NCBI GenBank assembly: GCA_903870055.1
Contig: CAIQBG010000047.1
Coordinates: 1-64,000, forward strand
Direction of reading: 5' to 3'
DNA from: an uncultured Pseudomonadota bacterium
GTDB lineage: Bacteria > Pseudomonadota > Gammaproteobacteria > Burkholderiales > Rhodocyclaceae
Length of the DNA stretch: 64,000 bases
Positions 52,785 to 61,101 of the stretch are shown one piece after another. Under the pieces are notes generated by a model that saw only the letters and a list, made by a program, of their open reading frames with translations, was not told the origin of the DNA and ran no database searches. Numbering within the stretch: position 1 is the stretch's first letter; each line of letters begins with the position of its first letter. A program made the position numbers and the translations under genes.

Positions 52785-54248
52785 ATGCCGCTTTCACGCC
52801 TCAAAGACCAGAGTCTTCTTCGATCAGCTGCCTATATTAATGGTCAATGGCACGCATCAGGTCACAATTTTGAGGTGACGGATCCGGGTTCAGGCCAGCC
52901 GATCGCCAAGGTTGCCAACTTGGGCGCAGTTGAAACAAGCCTTGCGATTGATGCTGCAGAAGCCGCTTTTCCTGGCTGGCGTGCACAAACCGCCAGAGCA
53001 CGGGAAACGATTCTGCGTCGTTGGTACGACCTGATTCAGGAAAACAAAGAAGATCTAGCCACGCTGATTACTGCCGAAGGCGGCAAAGCCTATGCTGAAA
53101 GCCTCGGTGAAGTGGCCTATGCAGCTTCGTTTGTCGAATGGTTTTCCGAACAGGCGCGCCGGGTTAATGGAGAAATCCTACCCTCGAACACAGCAGACAA
53201 ACGCTTGCTCATCACACGGGAGCCTGTGGGTGTTTGTGCCGCGATTACCCCCTGGAACTTCCCGGCAGCAATGATTACCCGTAAGGTGGCCCCAGCGCTC
53301 GCTGTGGGCTGTACCGCTGTCGTTAAACCAGCAGAGCAAACACCCCTCACCGCTCTAGCACTTGCAGTTCTGGCCGAACGCGCCGGCATTCCACCGGGCG
53401 TATTTAATGTGGTCACCGGTGACGCAGATGCTGCCCCCACCATCGGCGGTGCACTGACTGGCGATGTGCGCGTACGCAAACTATCCTTTACCGGCTCTAC
53501 CCAAGTCGGCCGTCTGCTCATGGCGCAATCAGCCCCTAACCTGAAGCGCCTATCGCTTGAGCTCGGTGGCAATGCACCATTCATTGTTTTCGAAGACGCG
53601 GATCTCGATGCCGCCGTAGATGGCGCTATCGCCTGCAAGTTTCGCAATAGCGGGCAGGTATGTGTTTCTGCCAATCGGTTATTGGTTCACAAAGACGTGC
53701 TGGATCGCTTTGCCGAAAAGCTCACCGCAAAAGTCAGCGCACTTAAAGTGGGTAACGGTTTCGACAGCGGCGTACAAGTCGGGCCACTGATCGATGACAG
53801 CGGTCTGGCCAAAGTTCAAGCACTCGTTGCCGATGCCGTAAACAAAGGGGGCCGCGTGTTGACGGGGGGTAGCCAAGATGCGCGAGGCGGGCTCTATTTT
53901 CAGCCCACCGTCATCAAGGGCGTGACCTCCGATATGCGGATGATGCACGAAGAAATCTTCGGGCCTGTTGCTCCGATTTTTGCGTTCTCGACAGAGGCTG
54001 AAGCCGTTCAAATTGCAAATGACACAGAATTTGGCCTCGCTTCCTATTTTTATACCCGGGATGCAAGCCGCATATTCCGCGTCTCTGAAGCACTGGAATA
54101 TGGCATGGTGGGCGTTAATACGGGTCTCATGTCCAGCGAAGTCGCCCCATTTGGCGGGGTCAAACAGTCGGGCTTTGGCCGTGAAGGCTCTCAACACGGG
54201 GTAGATGAGTACCTGAGCACCAAATACACCTGCCTGGCGATCGAATAA
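52785..54248 (+). CDS. gabD: NAD(P)+-dependent succinate-semialdehyde dehydrogenase
   Basis: This aldehyde dehydrogenase oxidises succinate semialdehyde to succinate in GABA breakdown. With ATG 52785 it has 487 residues. The catalytic base is E259 in LELGGNAPF and the nucleophile is C293 in SGQVCVSANR. TPWNFPAAMITRK and FTGST mark the cofactor site. Motifs fit GabD closely, although related glutarate-semialdehyde dehydrogenases cannot be excluded. An upstream in-frame ATG at 52713 would overlap the divergent gene. No gabT is visible in the window. Confidence 0.9.
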   Translation: MPLSRLKDQSLLRSAAYINGQWHASGHNFEVTDPGSGQPIAKVANLGAVETSLAIDAAEAAFPGWRAQTARARETILRRWYDLIQENKEDLATLITAEGGKAYAESLGEVAYAASFVEWFSEQARRVNGEILPSNTADKRLLITREPVGVCAAITPWNFPAAMITRKVAPALAVGCTAVVKPAEQTPLTALALAVLAERAGIPPGVFNVVTGDADAAPTIGGALTGDVRVRKLSFTGSTQVGRLLMAQSAPNLKRLSLELGGNAPFIVFEDADLDAAVDGAIACKFRNSGQVCVSANRLLVHKDVLDRFAEKLTAKVSALKVGNGFDSGVQVGPLIDDSGLAKVQALVADAVNKGGRVLTGGSQDARGGLYFQPTVIKGVTSDMRMMHEEIFGPVAPIFAFSTEAEAVQIANDTEFGLASYFYTRDASRIFRVSEALEYGMVGVNTGLMSSEVAPFGGVKQSGFGREGSQHGVDEYLSTKYTCLAIE

Positions 54249-54268
54249 CCGCACCGTCATTAAAGATT

Positions 54269-54307
54269 CATGACGCGTTGCAGCATAAATTGCTATGATG
54301 CGTCATG
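54269..54307 (+). promoter_or_regulatory. inverted repeat around the promoter region of the MaoC gene
   Basis: CATGACGC (54269-54276) and GCGTCATG (54300-54307) are perfect complements with a 23-nt spacer. A TATGAT sequence (54294-54299) that could be a -10 element lies inside the spacer next to the right arm. Both arms therefore flank a likely promoter 27-65 nt before the ATG, as expected for a repressor site. Confidence 0.4.
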
Positions 54308-54333
54308 ATTAATTGCAATGCACGAGGCTAGCT

Positions 54334-54771
54334 ATGGGTACCATTCGTCCTGTTTATTTCACCGATGAACTTAAAGTCGGTATGACGGCGTTTCAATCGA
54401 AGACGATTACTGAAACCGACATCATTTTGTTTTCAGCTGTTTCGACTGATACGAATGCCATTCACCTCGATGAGGAATATGCCAAGACCACCCGTTTTGG
54501 TACGCGTATTGTTCAGGGCTTCCTGACAGCCAGCCTGATTTCTTCGGCGCTTGCCAATCGTCTGCCGGGACCTGGCACGATCTTTCTGGCTCAAAACATG
54601 CGCTTCTTGGCACCGGTTCACCCCGGCGAGACCGTAACGGCAACGCTGACCGTGCTTGACGTTGATTATGTCAAAAACAAGGTGCGTATCGAAACGATCT
54701 GTACCGTGGGCGATAAGCGCGTTGTCGAAGGTGAGGCGCTGGTACTAGCGCCCGCACGCCCGAAGGAATAA
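54334..54771 (+). CDS. MaoC-like (R)-specific enoyl-CoA hydratase
   Basis: Hot-dog-fold hydratases of this type convert crotonyl-type enoyl-CoA to (R)-3-hydroxyacyl-CoA. The 145-residue protein has the hydratase-2 motif with D and H in STDTNAIHLDEEYA and the oxyanion segment FGTRIVQGFLTASLIS. ATG 54334 has GAGG 6 nt upstream and is preferred to the longer frame from 54313. PhaJ-like supply of monomers for polyhydroxyalkanoate is one possible role, but no pha genes are in the window. It converges with rng 3 nt away. Confidence 0.87.
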   Translation: MGTIRPVYFTDELKVGMTAFQSKTITETDIILFSAVSTDTNAIHLDEEYAKTTRFGTRIVQGFLTASLISSALANRLPGPGTIFLAQNMRFLAPVHPGETVTATLTVLDVDYVKNKVRIETICTVGDKRVVEGEALVLAPARPKE

Positions 54772-54774
54772 GCC

Positions 54775-56235
54775 CTAGAGCAGTACGATATCGTGCTGCT
54801 CGGGTCCGTACCCGGACTCGCCCTGTAATGAAATCGGCTTACCGATAAAGTCGGATGCCATGGCCAGTGCTTGCTCTTCCTCTTCAAGGAAGAGATCTAC
54901 CACCTTCTGACTGGCAATAACGCGATACTCCCGTGCTGCGAACTGACGGGATTCGCGCACCAGCTCGCGCAGGATTTCGTAGCACACGGTTCGTGCTGTT
55001 TTAACCTGGCCACGACCATCGCACGTTGGGCAGGTTTCACACAGCACGCGCGCCAGTGACTCACGTGTGCGTTTACGGGTCATCTCCACCAAACCCAGTG
55101 CAGTAAAGCCATTTACGGTCATCCGCATATGATCGCGGCTCAGACATTTACGCAGCTCGGCCAGCACGGCATCCTGATGCGCCGACTGATCCATGTCAAT
55201 AAAATCCAGGATGATGATGCCACCCAGGTTACGTAACCGCAATTGCCGTGCAATAGCTTGAGCCGCTTCAAGATTCGTCTTGAAGATTGTTTCGTCAAAA
55301 TTACGCACACCAACAAATGCACCGGTATTAACGTCAACCGTGGTCATGGCTTCGGTCTGATCAATGATCAGATAGCCGCCGGACTTGAGATCCACCCGAC
55401 GCGATAAAGCACGCTGAATCTCATCTTCCACACCGTAAAGATCAAACAGCGTCCGGTCTTCGTTGTAGTGCTCCAGGAGCCCCGTGATGCCGGGCACGTA
55501 AATCGCCGCGAAATCCTTCAGTTTCTGAAAGGTTTCACGCGAATCGACCAGGATGCGTTCGGTCTCTGGATTAGCAAAATCACGCAGCACGCGCTGCGCT
55601 AGCGATAGATCCTGATACATCAGGCATGGCACCGGTGATGTGCTGATCTGCTGCTTCAGGCCGGTCCAGAGTTTGCGCAGGTAGTTAATGTCGTCTTGCA
55701 GCGATGCTTCATCCGCTGTTTCGGCAATAGTCCGCAGAATAAACCCACCCGCTTCGTCTGCCGGCACCAAACGGGTCAGCCGTTCGCGCAGCGCCTCGCG
55801 CTCGGCTTCATCAATCCGTTGCGAAATACCAATGTGCTTTTCCTGCGGCAGATAGACCAGCATACGCCCGGCAATCGACACCTGCGTCGATAAACGTGCG
55901 CCTTTCGTGCCAATTGGGTCCTTGATCACCTGTACCATCAGCGTCTGTCCTTCGCTAATCACCTCTTCAATCGGGCTATATTCGCGATTGGCCGCATCTC
56001 CAACCCGGGCTTGCCCGATATCGGCCACGTGCAGGAATGCCGTTCGTTCCAGGCCCACATCGACAAATGCCGACTGCATACCCGGCAGAATCCGTACGAC
56101 GCGACCCAGATAGATATTGCCCACCAGACCCCGCGTGGTATGGCGTTCGACATGGAGCTCCTGGACAATCCCCTGTTCGAGGATGGCCACCCGAGTCTCT
56201 TGGGGCGTGAAATTAATGAGGATGCTTTCGGCCAT
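54775..56235 (-). CDS. rng: ribonuclease G
   Basis: RNase G is an endoribonuclease of the RNase E family, active in 5' maturation of 16S rRNA and mRNA decay. From ATG 56235 the protein has 486 residues and lacks the long C-terminal scaffold of RNase E. It begins MAESILINFTPQETRVAILEQG, then has an S1 domain with GNIYLGRVVRILPGMQSAFV and the catalytic region DFIDM. The Zn-link cysteines are in CETCPTCDGRG. The frame extends upstream to 56337, but that would overlap the divergent trhP gene. Confidence 0.94.
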   Translation of the reverse strand: MAESILINFTPQETRVAILEQGIVQELHVERHTTRGLVGNIYLGRVVRILPGMQSAFVDVGLERTAFLHVADIGQARVGDAANREYSPIEEVISEGQTLMVQVIKDPIGTKGARLSTQVSIAGRMLVYLPQEKHIGISQRIDEAEREALRERLTRLVPADEAGGFILRTIAETADEASLQDDINYLRKLWTGLKQQISTSPVPCLMYQDLSLAQRVLRDFANPETERILVDSRETFQKLKDFAAIYVPGITGLLEHYNEDRTLFDLYGVEDEIQRALSRRVDLKSGGYLIIDQTEAMTTVDVNTGAFVGVRNFDETIFKTNLEAAQAIARQLRLRNLGGIIILDFIDMDQSAHQDAVLAELRKCLSRDHMRMTVNGFTALGLVEMTRKRTRESLARVLCETCPTCDGRGQVKTARTVCYEILRELVRESRQFAAREYRVIASQKVVDLFLEEEEQALAMASDFIGKPISLQGESGYGPEQHDIVLL

Positions 56236-56290
56236 AGGTAGAATGTGCGCCTGACTGATTTTTATTGCCGGGGAATACCCGGATTCTACT

Positions 56291-57643
56291 ATGCCGATCA
56301 CAACTGAACTGCTTGCCCCCGCCGGATCCCTAGCCATGATGCGAACCGCCTTCGCTTTCGGAGCGAATGCCGTCTATGCGGGTCAGCCCCGCTATAGCCT
56401 ACGGGTACGCAATAACGAGTTCAGTACACTCGATGCGCTCAAAGAAGGCATCGATGAAGCCCATGCCCAGCAAAAGACTTTTTATGTGGTGAGCAATATC
56501 TCACCGCATAACGCCAAGCTGAAAACGTATCTGGATGACATGGCGCCCGTGGTGGCACTCAAGCCGGATGCGCTGATCATGGCCGACCCTGGCCTGATCG
56601 ACATGATCCGTGATCGATTCCCGGATGTACCCGTCCACCTGTCGGTGCAAGCCAATACGGTTAACTGGGCCAGCGTACGATTCTGGGGCAAGATGGGCAT
56701 CAAACGCGTGATCTTGTCGCGCGAACTATCACTGGATGAAGTGGCTGAGATTCGCCAGCAATGCCCGGAGATGGAGCTTGAAGTTTTCGTGCACGGCGCG
56801 CTCTGTATTGCCTACTCCGGCCGTTGCCTGCTGTCGGGCTACTTCAATCACCGTGACCCGAACCAGGGTACCTGCACCAATTCCTGCCGCTGGGACTACA
56901 AACTCAAACCGGATAGTGAAGCGGAAGCCACGCCCGGCATGACCGGCAGCAACTTCCCACCCATGGTGGTTGAAGAAGCCAAGCGTCCCGGCGAACTGAT
57001 GCCGATTGAAGAAGATGAGCATGGCACGTACATTCTCAATTCGCGCGATCTACGTGCGATTGAACACGTCCAGCGCCTGATCGAAATCGGTGTTGATTCG
57101 CTCAAGATCGAAGGCCGCACCAAGTCGCCTTACTACGTAGCCCGTACCTGCCAGGCCTACCGCCGCGCGATTGATGATGCGCAAGCTGGCCGCGGCTTTA
57201 ACCCGCTACTCATTGGCGAACTGGAAGGTTTGGCCAATCGAGGCTACACCGATGGCTTCTATCAACGCCATCATGATTCGGATACACAGAACTATCTGCG
57301 TGGCTATTCGGAATCCGGCCGCAGCCAGTACGTCGGCAATGCCGAATGGGATACCGAACGCAATGCCTTGCGCGTGATCGTCAAAAATCGCTTTGCCGTC
57401 GGCGACTGGTTGGAAGTGATTCACCCGGCTGGCAACCGCATCCTGCAGGTCAAAGCCCTGGAAGGGCGCAAGCTTGAACCCGTTGACGTAGCCAGCGGCG
57501 ATGGTCACGTTGTCTGGTTGAAAGACGCCGAATGGTCAGCCGATTGCGATGGCGCCTTCCTGGCCCGTTTGCATGATGTGCCTAATGAGGAAATGATTGC
57601 TGCATCGATCTCCGCGACTACGGCGACTCAACCTAAGGTTTAA
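56291..57643 (+). CDS. trhP: U32-family tRNA hydroxylation protein TrhP (YegQ-like)
   Basis: TrhP is involved in prephenate-dependent 5-hydroxyuridine formation at position 34 of tRNAs. The 450-residue protein has the U32 start TELLAPAGSLAMMRTAFAFGANAVYAG, the segment HLSVQANTVNW, and the cysteine-containing block HGALCIAYSGRCLLSGYF followed by GTCTNSCRW. These four cysteines can bind an iron-sulfur cluster in this family. C-terminal DUF3656-type extension is absent. Function is inferred by family. Confidence 0.92.
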   Translation: MPITTELLAPAGSLAMMRTAFAFGANAVYAGQPRYSLRVRNNEFSTLDALKEGIDEAHAQQKTFYVVSNISPHNAKLKTYLDDMAPVVALKPDALIMADPGLIDMIRDRFPDVPVHLSVQANTVNWASVRFWGKMGIKRVILSRELSLDEVAEIRQQCPEMELEVFVHGALCIAYSGRCLLSGYFNHRDPNQGTCTNSCRWDYKLKPDSEAEATPGMTGSNFPPMVVEEAKRPGELMPIEEDEHGTYILNSRDLRAIEHVQRLIEIGVDSLKIEGRTKSPYYVARTCQAYRRAIDDAQAGRGFNPLLIGELEGLANRGYTDGFYQRHHDSDTQNYLRGYSESGRSQYVGNAEWDTERNALRVIVKNRFAVGDWLEVIHPAGNRILQVKALEGRKLEPVDVASGDGHVVWLKDAEWSADCDGAFLARLHDVPNEEMIAASISATTATQPKV

Positions 57644-57645
57644 AC

Positions 57646-58761
57646 ATGCCGCGCCTGCTGGTCGCGATTAGCAACCATGGCCTAGGTCACCTGGGCCAGG
57701 CTGCGCCCGTCTGCAATGCATTACAGGCGCTGCGACCAGACCTGGCAATCACGATCTGGAGTGCGTTGCCCGCTGCGACGCTAGCAGCCCGCATCATCGC
57801 CCCTTTTGAGCACATTAATCAGCCCTGCGACCTCGGGTTGATCATGCACGATGCTATGCGCGTTGACGTTGCTGCAAGCTGGGCGCGTTACGCCGACCGC
57901 GAGGTTAACTGGTATTCGCATTTAGATATTGCTTGTAGCGTAGTGCGCACTGCCGCTCCTGATCTGATTCTTAGCGATGTCGGTGATATGCCTTTGGCGG
58001 CTGCACAAATGCTGGGCATTCCCGGCATCGCCATGAGCTCTCTCAACTGGGCAGACACAGCACGCTTCTATTTTGAAGGACTCCCCAACTCGACAGCCGT
58101 ATTGAATCGTCTGACGGATATCTACAACAACGCACCACTCGCACTCCGGCTCAGTCCGGGCATGCCCATGCGCGGACTGGAAGAGCACACTCTCCCGCCC
58201 GTTGCTGCTCTCAGCGCTTATTCACGCGAGATGCTTGAAGACAAGTTAATGCACTTGATCGATCCAGCACTCAAGGATCGCCCACGGATTCTGATCGGCA
58301 TGGGTGGCATTGAAACGCATCTCGCTTGTACCCAATGGCCTGAGCAAAAAGCACTCACATTACTCGTTGCCAATCAGCCACATTTGCAAACCAGTGGACT
58401 GGCAGTCCAGGGCATCGTCAATGCGGATGCCTTATGCGCTCTCACTGATCTGGTCTTTACCGACTTGCTCGGCTACTGTGACGCAGTGATCTGCAAGCCG
58501 GGCTACGGCACTTTTGTAGAAGCGGCGCTGGCCAACACCCCTATACTTTACGTAGAACGGGAAGACTGGCCTGAACAACGTGTACTGGTCGCGTGGCTTG
58601 AAGCTAATGCACGTTGTGCGAAGCTCGACCCGGCTACGCTGCAACAGGGGAATTTCAGCGTAGCAATTGATCGGCTATTAAAGCAATCTGCCAAGCCACC
58701 CATCAGGCAAGACGGTGCGACAGTTGCTGCACAAGCAATTTTGCGTTGGCTTAACGGATAA
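57646..58761 (+). CDS. GT-B-like glycosyltransferase family protein of unknown substrate
   Basis: The 371-residue protein begins MPRLLVAISNHGLGHLGQA, a Rossmann start with a glycine loop like that of MurG and UDP-sugar transferases. The second half has ILIGMGGIETH near residue 215 and CKPGYGTFVEAALANTPILYVER near residue 282, which is the donor-binding pattern of GT-B enzymes. It starts 2 nt after trhP, so they share a transcript. I do not recognise a characterised orthologue; the donor and acceptor are unknown. Confidence 0.75.
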   Translation: MPRLLVAISNHGLGHLGQAAPVCNALQALRPDLAITIWSALPAATLAARIIAPFEHINQPCDLGLIMHDAMRVDVAASWARYADREVNWYSHLDIACSVVRTAAPDLILSDVGDMPLAAAQMLGIPGIAMSSLNWADTARFYFEGLPNSTAVLNRLTDIYNNAPLALRLSPGMPMRGLEEHTLPPVAALSAYSREMLEDKLMHLIDPALKDRPRILIGMGGIETHLACTQWPEQKALTLLVANQPHLQTSGLAVQGIVNADALCALTDLVFTDLLGYCDAVICKPGYGTFVEAALANTPILYVEREDWPEQRVLVAWLEANARCAKLDPATLQQGNFSVAIDRLLKQSAKPPIRQDGATVAAQAILRWLNG

Positions 58762-58767
58762 ATCGCG

Positions 58768-59373
58768 TCAGAAGCGGTAACCGCAAGGTTCAAGTAGACA
58801 CGCTGTTTCGTGTACGGGAAGCCCCATGATCCCGGTAAAGCTGCCCTGCATATCTGCCACAAAAGTTCCGGCATGGCCCTGAATGCCATAGGCACCCGCT
58901 TTATCAAAGGGATCGCCGCTGGCGATGTATCGATCAATGGTCTCCACGCTCAGCGGCATGAAATGTACGCGACTGACTGACAACATCTGCCGGATATCAT
59001 GGCCATCGATCACAACCACGGCCGTCAGCACCTCATGCACCTGCCCAGACAAGGCGGCCAGCATTTCACGTGCTTCGGCAGCATCGGACGGTTTACCAAG
59101 AATTCGTTCGCCAAGCGCTACTGTTGTATCAGCAGAAAGCAATGGTCGCTCAACCCATTGCCGGTCACGCACATACGACAAGGCATGCAGGGCTTTATCC
59201 AGCGCTACGCGACGCACGTAATCTCGTGGCGGTTCACTGGGATGCACCGACTCATCCACTTCGTATTGAGCGCCCGCATCATCCGTAAACTGCAGCACCT
59301 CGAAAGGCACGGCCATGCCCTGTAGCAACTCGGCGCGGCGTGGGCTTTTAGAAGCGAGCCAGATCGTCTGCAT
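58768..59373 (-). CDS. maf: Maf-family nucleoside triphosphate pyrophosphatase
   Basis: Maf proteins hydrolyse dTTP, UTP and modified nucleotides and are thought to keep them out of nucleic acids. The 201-residue protein begins LASKSPRRAELL with the phosphate-binding S-R-R segment, has the DTTV motif near residue 82, and DKAGAYGIQGH near residue 157 as expected of the YhdE-type (dTTP/UTP) subfamily. It lies 5 nt after rlmH in the nadD-rsfS-rlmH-maf unit. Confidence 0.94.
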   Translation of the reverse strand: MQTIWLASKSPRRAELLQGMAVPFEVLQFTDDAGAQYEVDESVHPSEPPRDYVRRVALDKALHALSYVRDRQWVERPLLSADTTVALGERILGKPSDAAEAREMLAALSGQVHEVLTAVVVIDGHDIRQMLSVSRVHFMPLSVETIDRYIASGDPFDKAGAYGIQGHAGTFVADMQGSFTGIMGLPVHETACLLEPCGYRF

Positions 59374-59378
59374 GACTT

Positions 59379-59849
59379 TTATTCGCGATGATAGGGATGG
59401 CCGGAAAGCACGGTAATGGCCCGATACAACTGCTCTGCCAACAACACGCGCGCCATTGCATGCGGCAGCGTCAGCGAGGAGAGACGAATCATTTCATGGG
59501 CTGTTGCTTTAAGTGCTGGTGCAATGCCATCGGCACCACCAATGATTAATGCAACATCCTGAGCCTCTCCTTGCCAATATTGCAATCGTTTAGCGAGGGC
59601 TACAGTCGTAATATCCGTGCCGCGCTCATCAAGCATGACGCGTCGTGCGCCGGCAGGAATTGCGGCCTCGATACGCACCGCCTCAGATTCCATGATCTGT
59701 TGTGCTGTACGACTGCCAGTCCGGGGCTCCGCCTTGATTTCATGCAAGACGATAGGCTGCGCGCGAGGAAAGCGTTTCAGGTAATCCGAGCAGGCGGCCG
59801 TTGCCCAATCGGGCAAACGCTGGCCGACACTGATCAGATGTAACCTCAT
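59379..59849 (-). CDS. rlmH: 23S rRNA (pseudouridine(1915)-N3)-methyltransferase
   Basis: RlmH is a SPOUT-fold methyltransferase acting on the assembled 70S ribosome. The 156-residue protein has the SAM-binding knot region LIIGGADGIAP and the C-terminal LTLPHAMARVLLAEQLYRA, ending in HPYHRE. Length is standard. The ATG overlaps the rsfS stop codon as ATGA, giving translational coupling. Confidence 0.96.
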   Translation of the reverse strand: MRLHLISVGQRLPDWATAACSDYLKRFPRAQPIVLHEIKAEPRTGSRTAQQIMESEAVRIEAAIPAGARRVMLDERGTDITTVALAKRLQYWQGEAQDVALIIGGADGIAPALKATAHEMIRLSSLTLPHAMARVLLAEQLYRAITVLSGHPYHRE

Positions 59850-60421
59850 TCAGCGGCTGATTTTTTAGTGCGTGGTTTAGCGGCACCCGTTTTTTTAGCA
59901 GGGGCTTTGCGTGGCGCAGCCTTTTTAGCGGCTGGTTTCTTATCTGTAGCCGTCTTAGTGGCTGCGGGTTTACGGACACGCGGCTTCGCCGGCGCCTTCT
60001 CTTCTGAATCAGCGGCAGGCGCCTTGCTACTCGGCTTTTTAGCAGCAGCCTTTTTAGCCGCCTTTTCGGCCGCAGGGCCAGCGGGTTTACCTGGACCCCA
60101 CAGACCTTCAAGGTCAAAGTGGAGACGCACCAGCGGCTGCATGACGTGCACAACAACTGGCCCCAGATCAACCAGTACCCATTCGCCGGTTTCTTCGCCT
60201 TCAGACGAAAGCACTTCGCCACCCGCTTCACGTACTTTATCGGCAACGTGCCGTGCCAGCGCGCGCACCTGGCGGTTTGATTCACCGCTAGCCAACACGA
60301 TTCGCTCGAACATCTGCGACACCTTGGCTGTATTAACCACGATGATATCGCGACCCTTGATGTCTTCCAGCGCATCCACTGCAATGGTTTCAAGTTTTTT
60401 GATCGAGAGTTCTTTAGACAT
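59846..60421 (-). CDS. rsfS: ribosomal silencing factor with long basic tail
   Basis: RsfS binds ribosomal protein uL14 and blocks subunit joining during starvation. Residues 1-110 are the canonical domain, with LEDIKGRDIIVVN and GEETGEWVLVDLGPVVVHV. Beyond this, residues about 111-191 form an unusual tail of Ala, Lys and Pro repeats (units such as AKKAAAKK and KAPAKK) resembling histone H1 or AlgP tails. The ATG at 60421 has AAGGA 6-7 nt upstream and removes the extra N-terminus of the longest frame. It is preceded by nadD. Confidence 0.94.
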   Translation of the reverse strand: MSKELSIKKLETIAVDALEDIKGRDIIVVNTAKVSQMFERIVLASGESNRQVRALARHVADKVREAGGEVLSSEGEETGEWVLVDLGPVVVHVMQPLVRLHFDLEGLWGPGKPAGPAAEKAAKKAAAKKPSSKAPAADSEEKAPAKPRVRKPAATKTATDKKPAAKKAAPRKAPAKKTGAAKPRTKKSAAE

Positions 60422-60447
60422 GTTGTTCCTTGGTGCTGAAATGACCG

Positions 60448-61101
60448 TCAATGCGCGGTCGACTGATAGAGATGGTGCTGAATGATATATTTTTCAACGG
60501 CAAGAGGTACTAACCCGCTAATGGGCAAGCCCTGCTTCAGGTTCTGGCGCACCTGCGTCGCCGACACCTTGCAGGGCGCTATGGTAAACGAAACAAGGCA
60601 ACCTGCGCGTTGTTGGCGCAAGAGCGCCAGATCTTGCGTGTAATGGGCTGCCCAGAATGATCTCAACGGTTCAGGCATCTCCGTTGGCAATAACGCAGTC
60701 TCCGGGCGGTTCGCTACGGCAATATGGGCATATTCAAGCAAGGTTTCCCAGCGGTGCCAAGTCGGCAGCCCCAGCAGCGCATCGGCCCCCAGAATCAGTA
60801 CGAAGCGGCCCTCCGGATCGCTCTGACGCAAGCGCTCCAAGGTACGAATCGTCCAGGATGGTCCTGTTTGCAACACTTCCGCATCATCCACAGCGCACCG
60901 TATTGGATGTGCAAAAGCCAGTTCAACCATTGCCAACCGATCTGCCGCACTCGCTTGCGGTAGCTGACGATGCGGTGGCTGTCCTGCCGGTATGCAGCGC
61001 AGCTCATCTAATCCAAAGGTTGTGATGGCATTCTCGGCCAACTGCAGGTGCCCGATATGCACTGGGTCGAAAGTGCCGCCGAGAATACCAATCAGCTTCA
61101 G
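60448..61101 (-). CDS. nadD: nicotinate-nucleotide adenylyltransferase, probable CTG start
   Basis: NadD adenylates nicotinate mononucleotide in NAD synthesis. The nucleotidyltransferase motif GILGGTFDPVHIGHL is intact, but the first conventional start codon, GTG 61062, codes for the V of DPVH and would remove most of the motif. In frame upstream there is no ATG, GTG or TTG before the stop TGA at 61137-61139. The CTG at 61101 gives LKLIGILGGTFDP, and overlaps the previous gene's stop as CTGA, like the usual ATGA. I therefore place the start at CTG. The rest of the protein, 217 residues, is normal. Confidence 0.86.
   Translation of the reverse strand: MKLIGILGGTFDPVHIGHLQLAENAITTFGLDELRCIPAGQPPHRQLPQASAADRLAMVELAFAHPIRCAVDDAEVLQTGPSWTIRTLERLRQSDPEGRFVLILGADALLGLPTWHRWETLLEYAHIAVANRPETALLPTEMPEPLRSFWAAHYTQDLALLRQQRAGCLVSFTIAPCKVSATQVRQNLKQGLPISGLVPLAVEKYIIQHHLYQSTAH

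Noticed and set aside
61060-61062. GTG start for nadD as the first conventional start codon
   Set aside because: It would remove the catalytic GILGGTFDP motif, so the in-frame CTG at 61101 was preferred.
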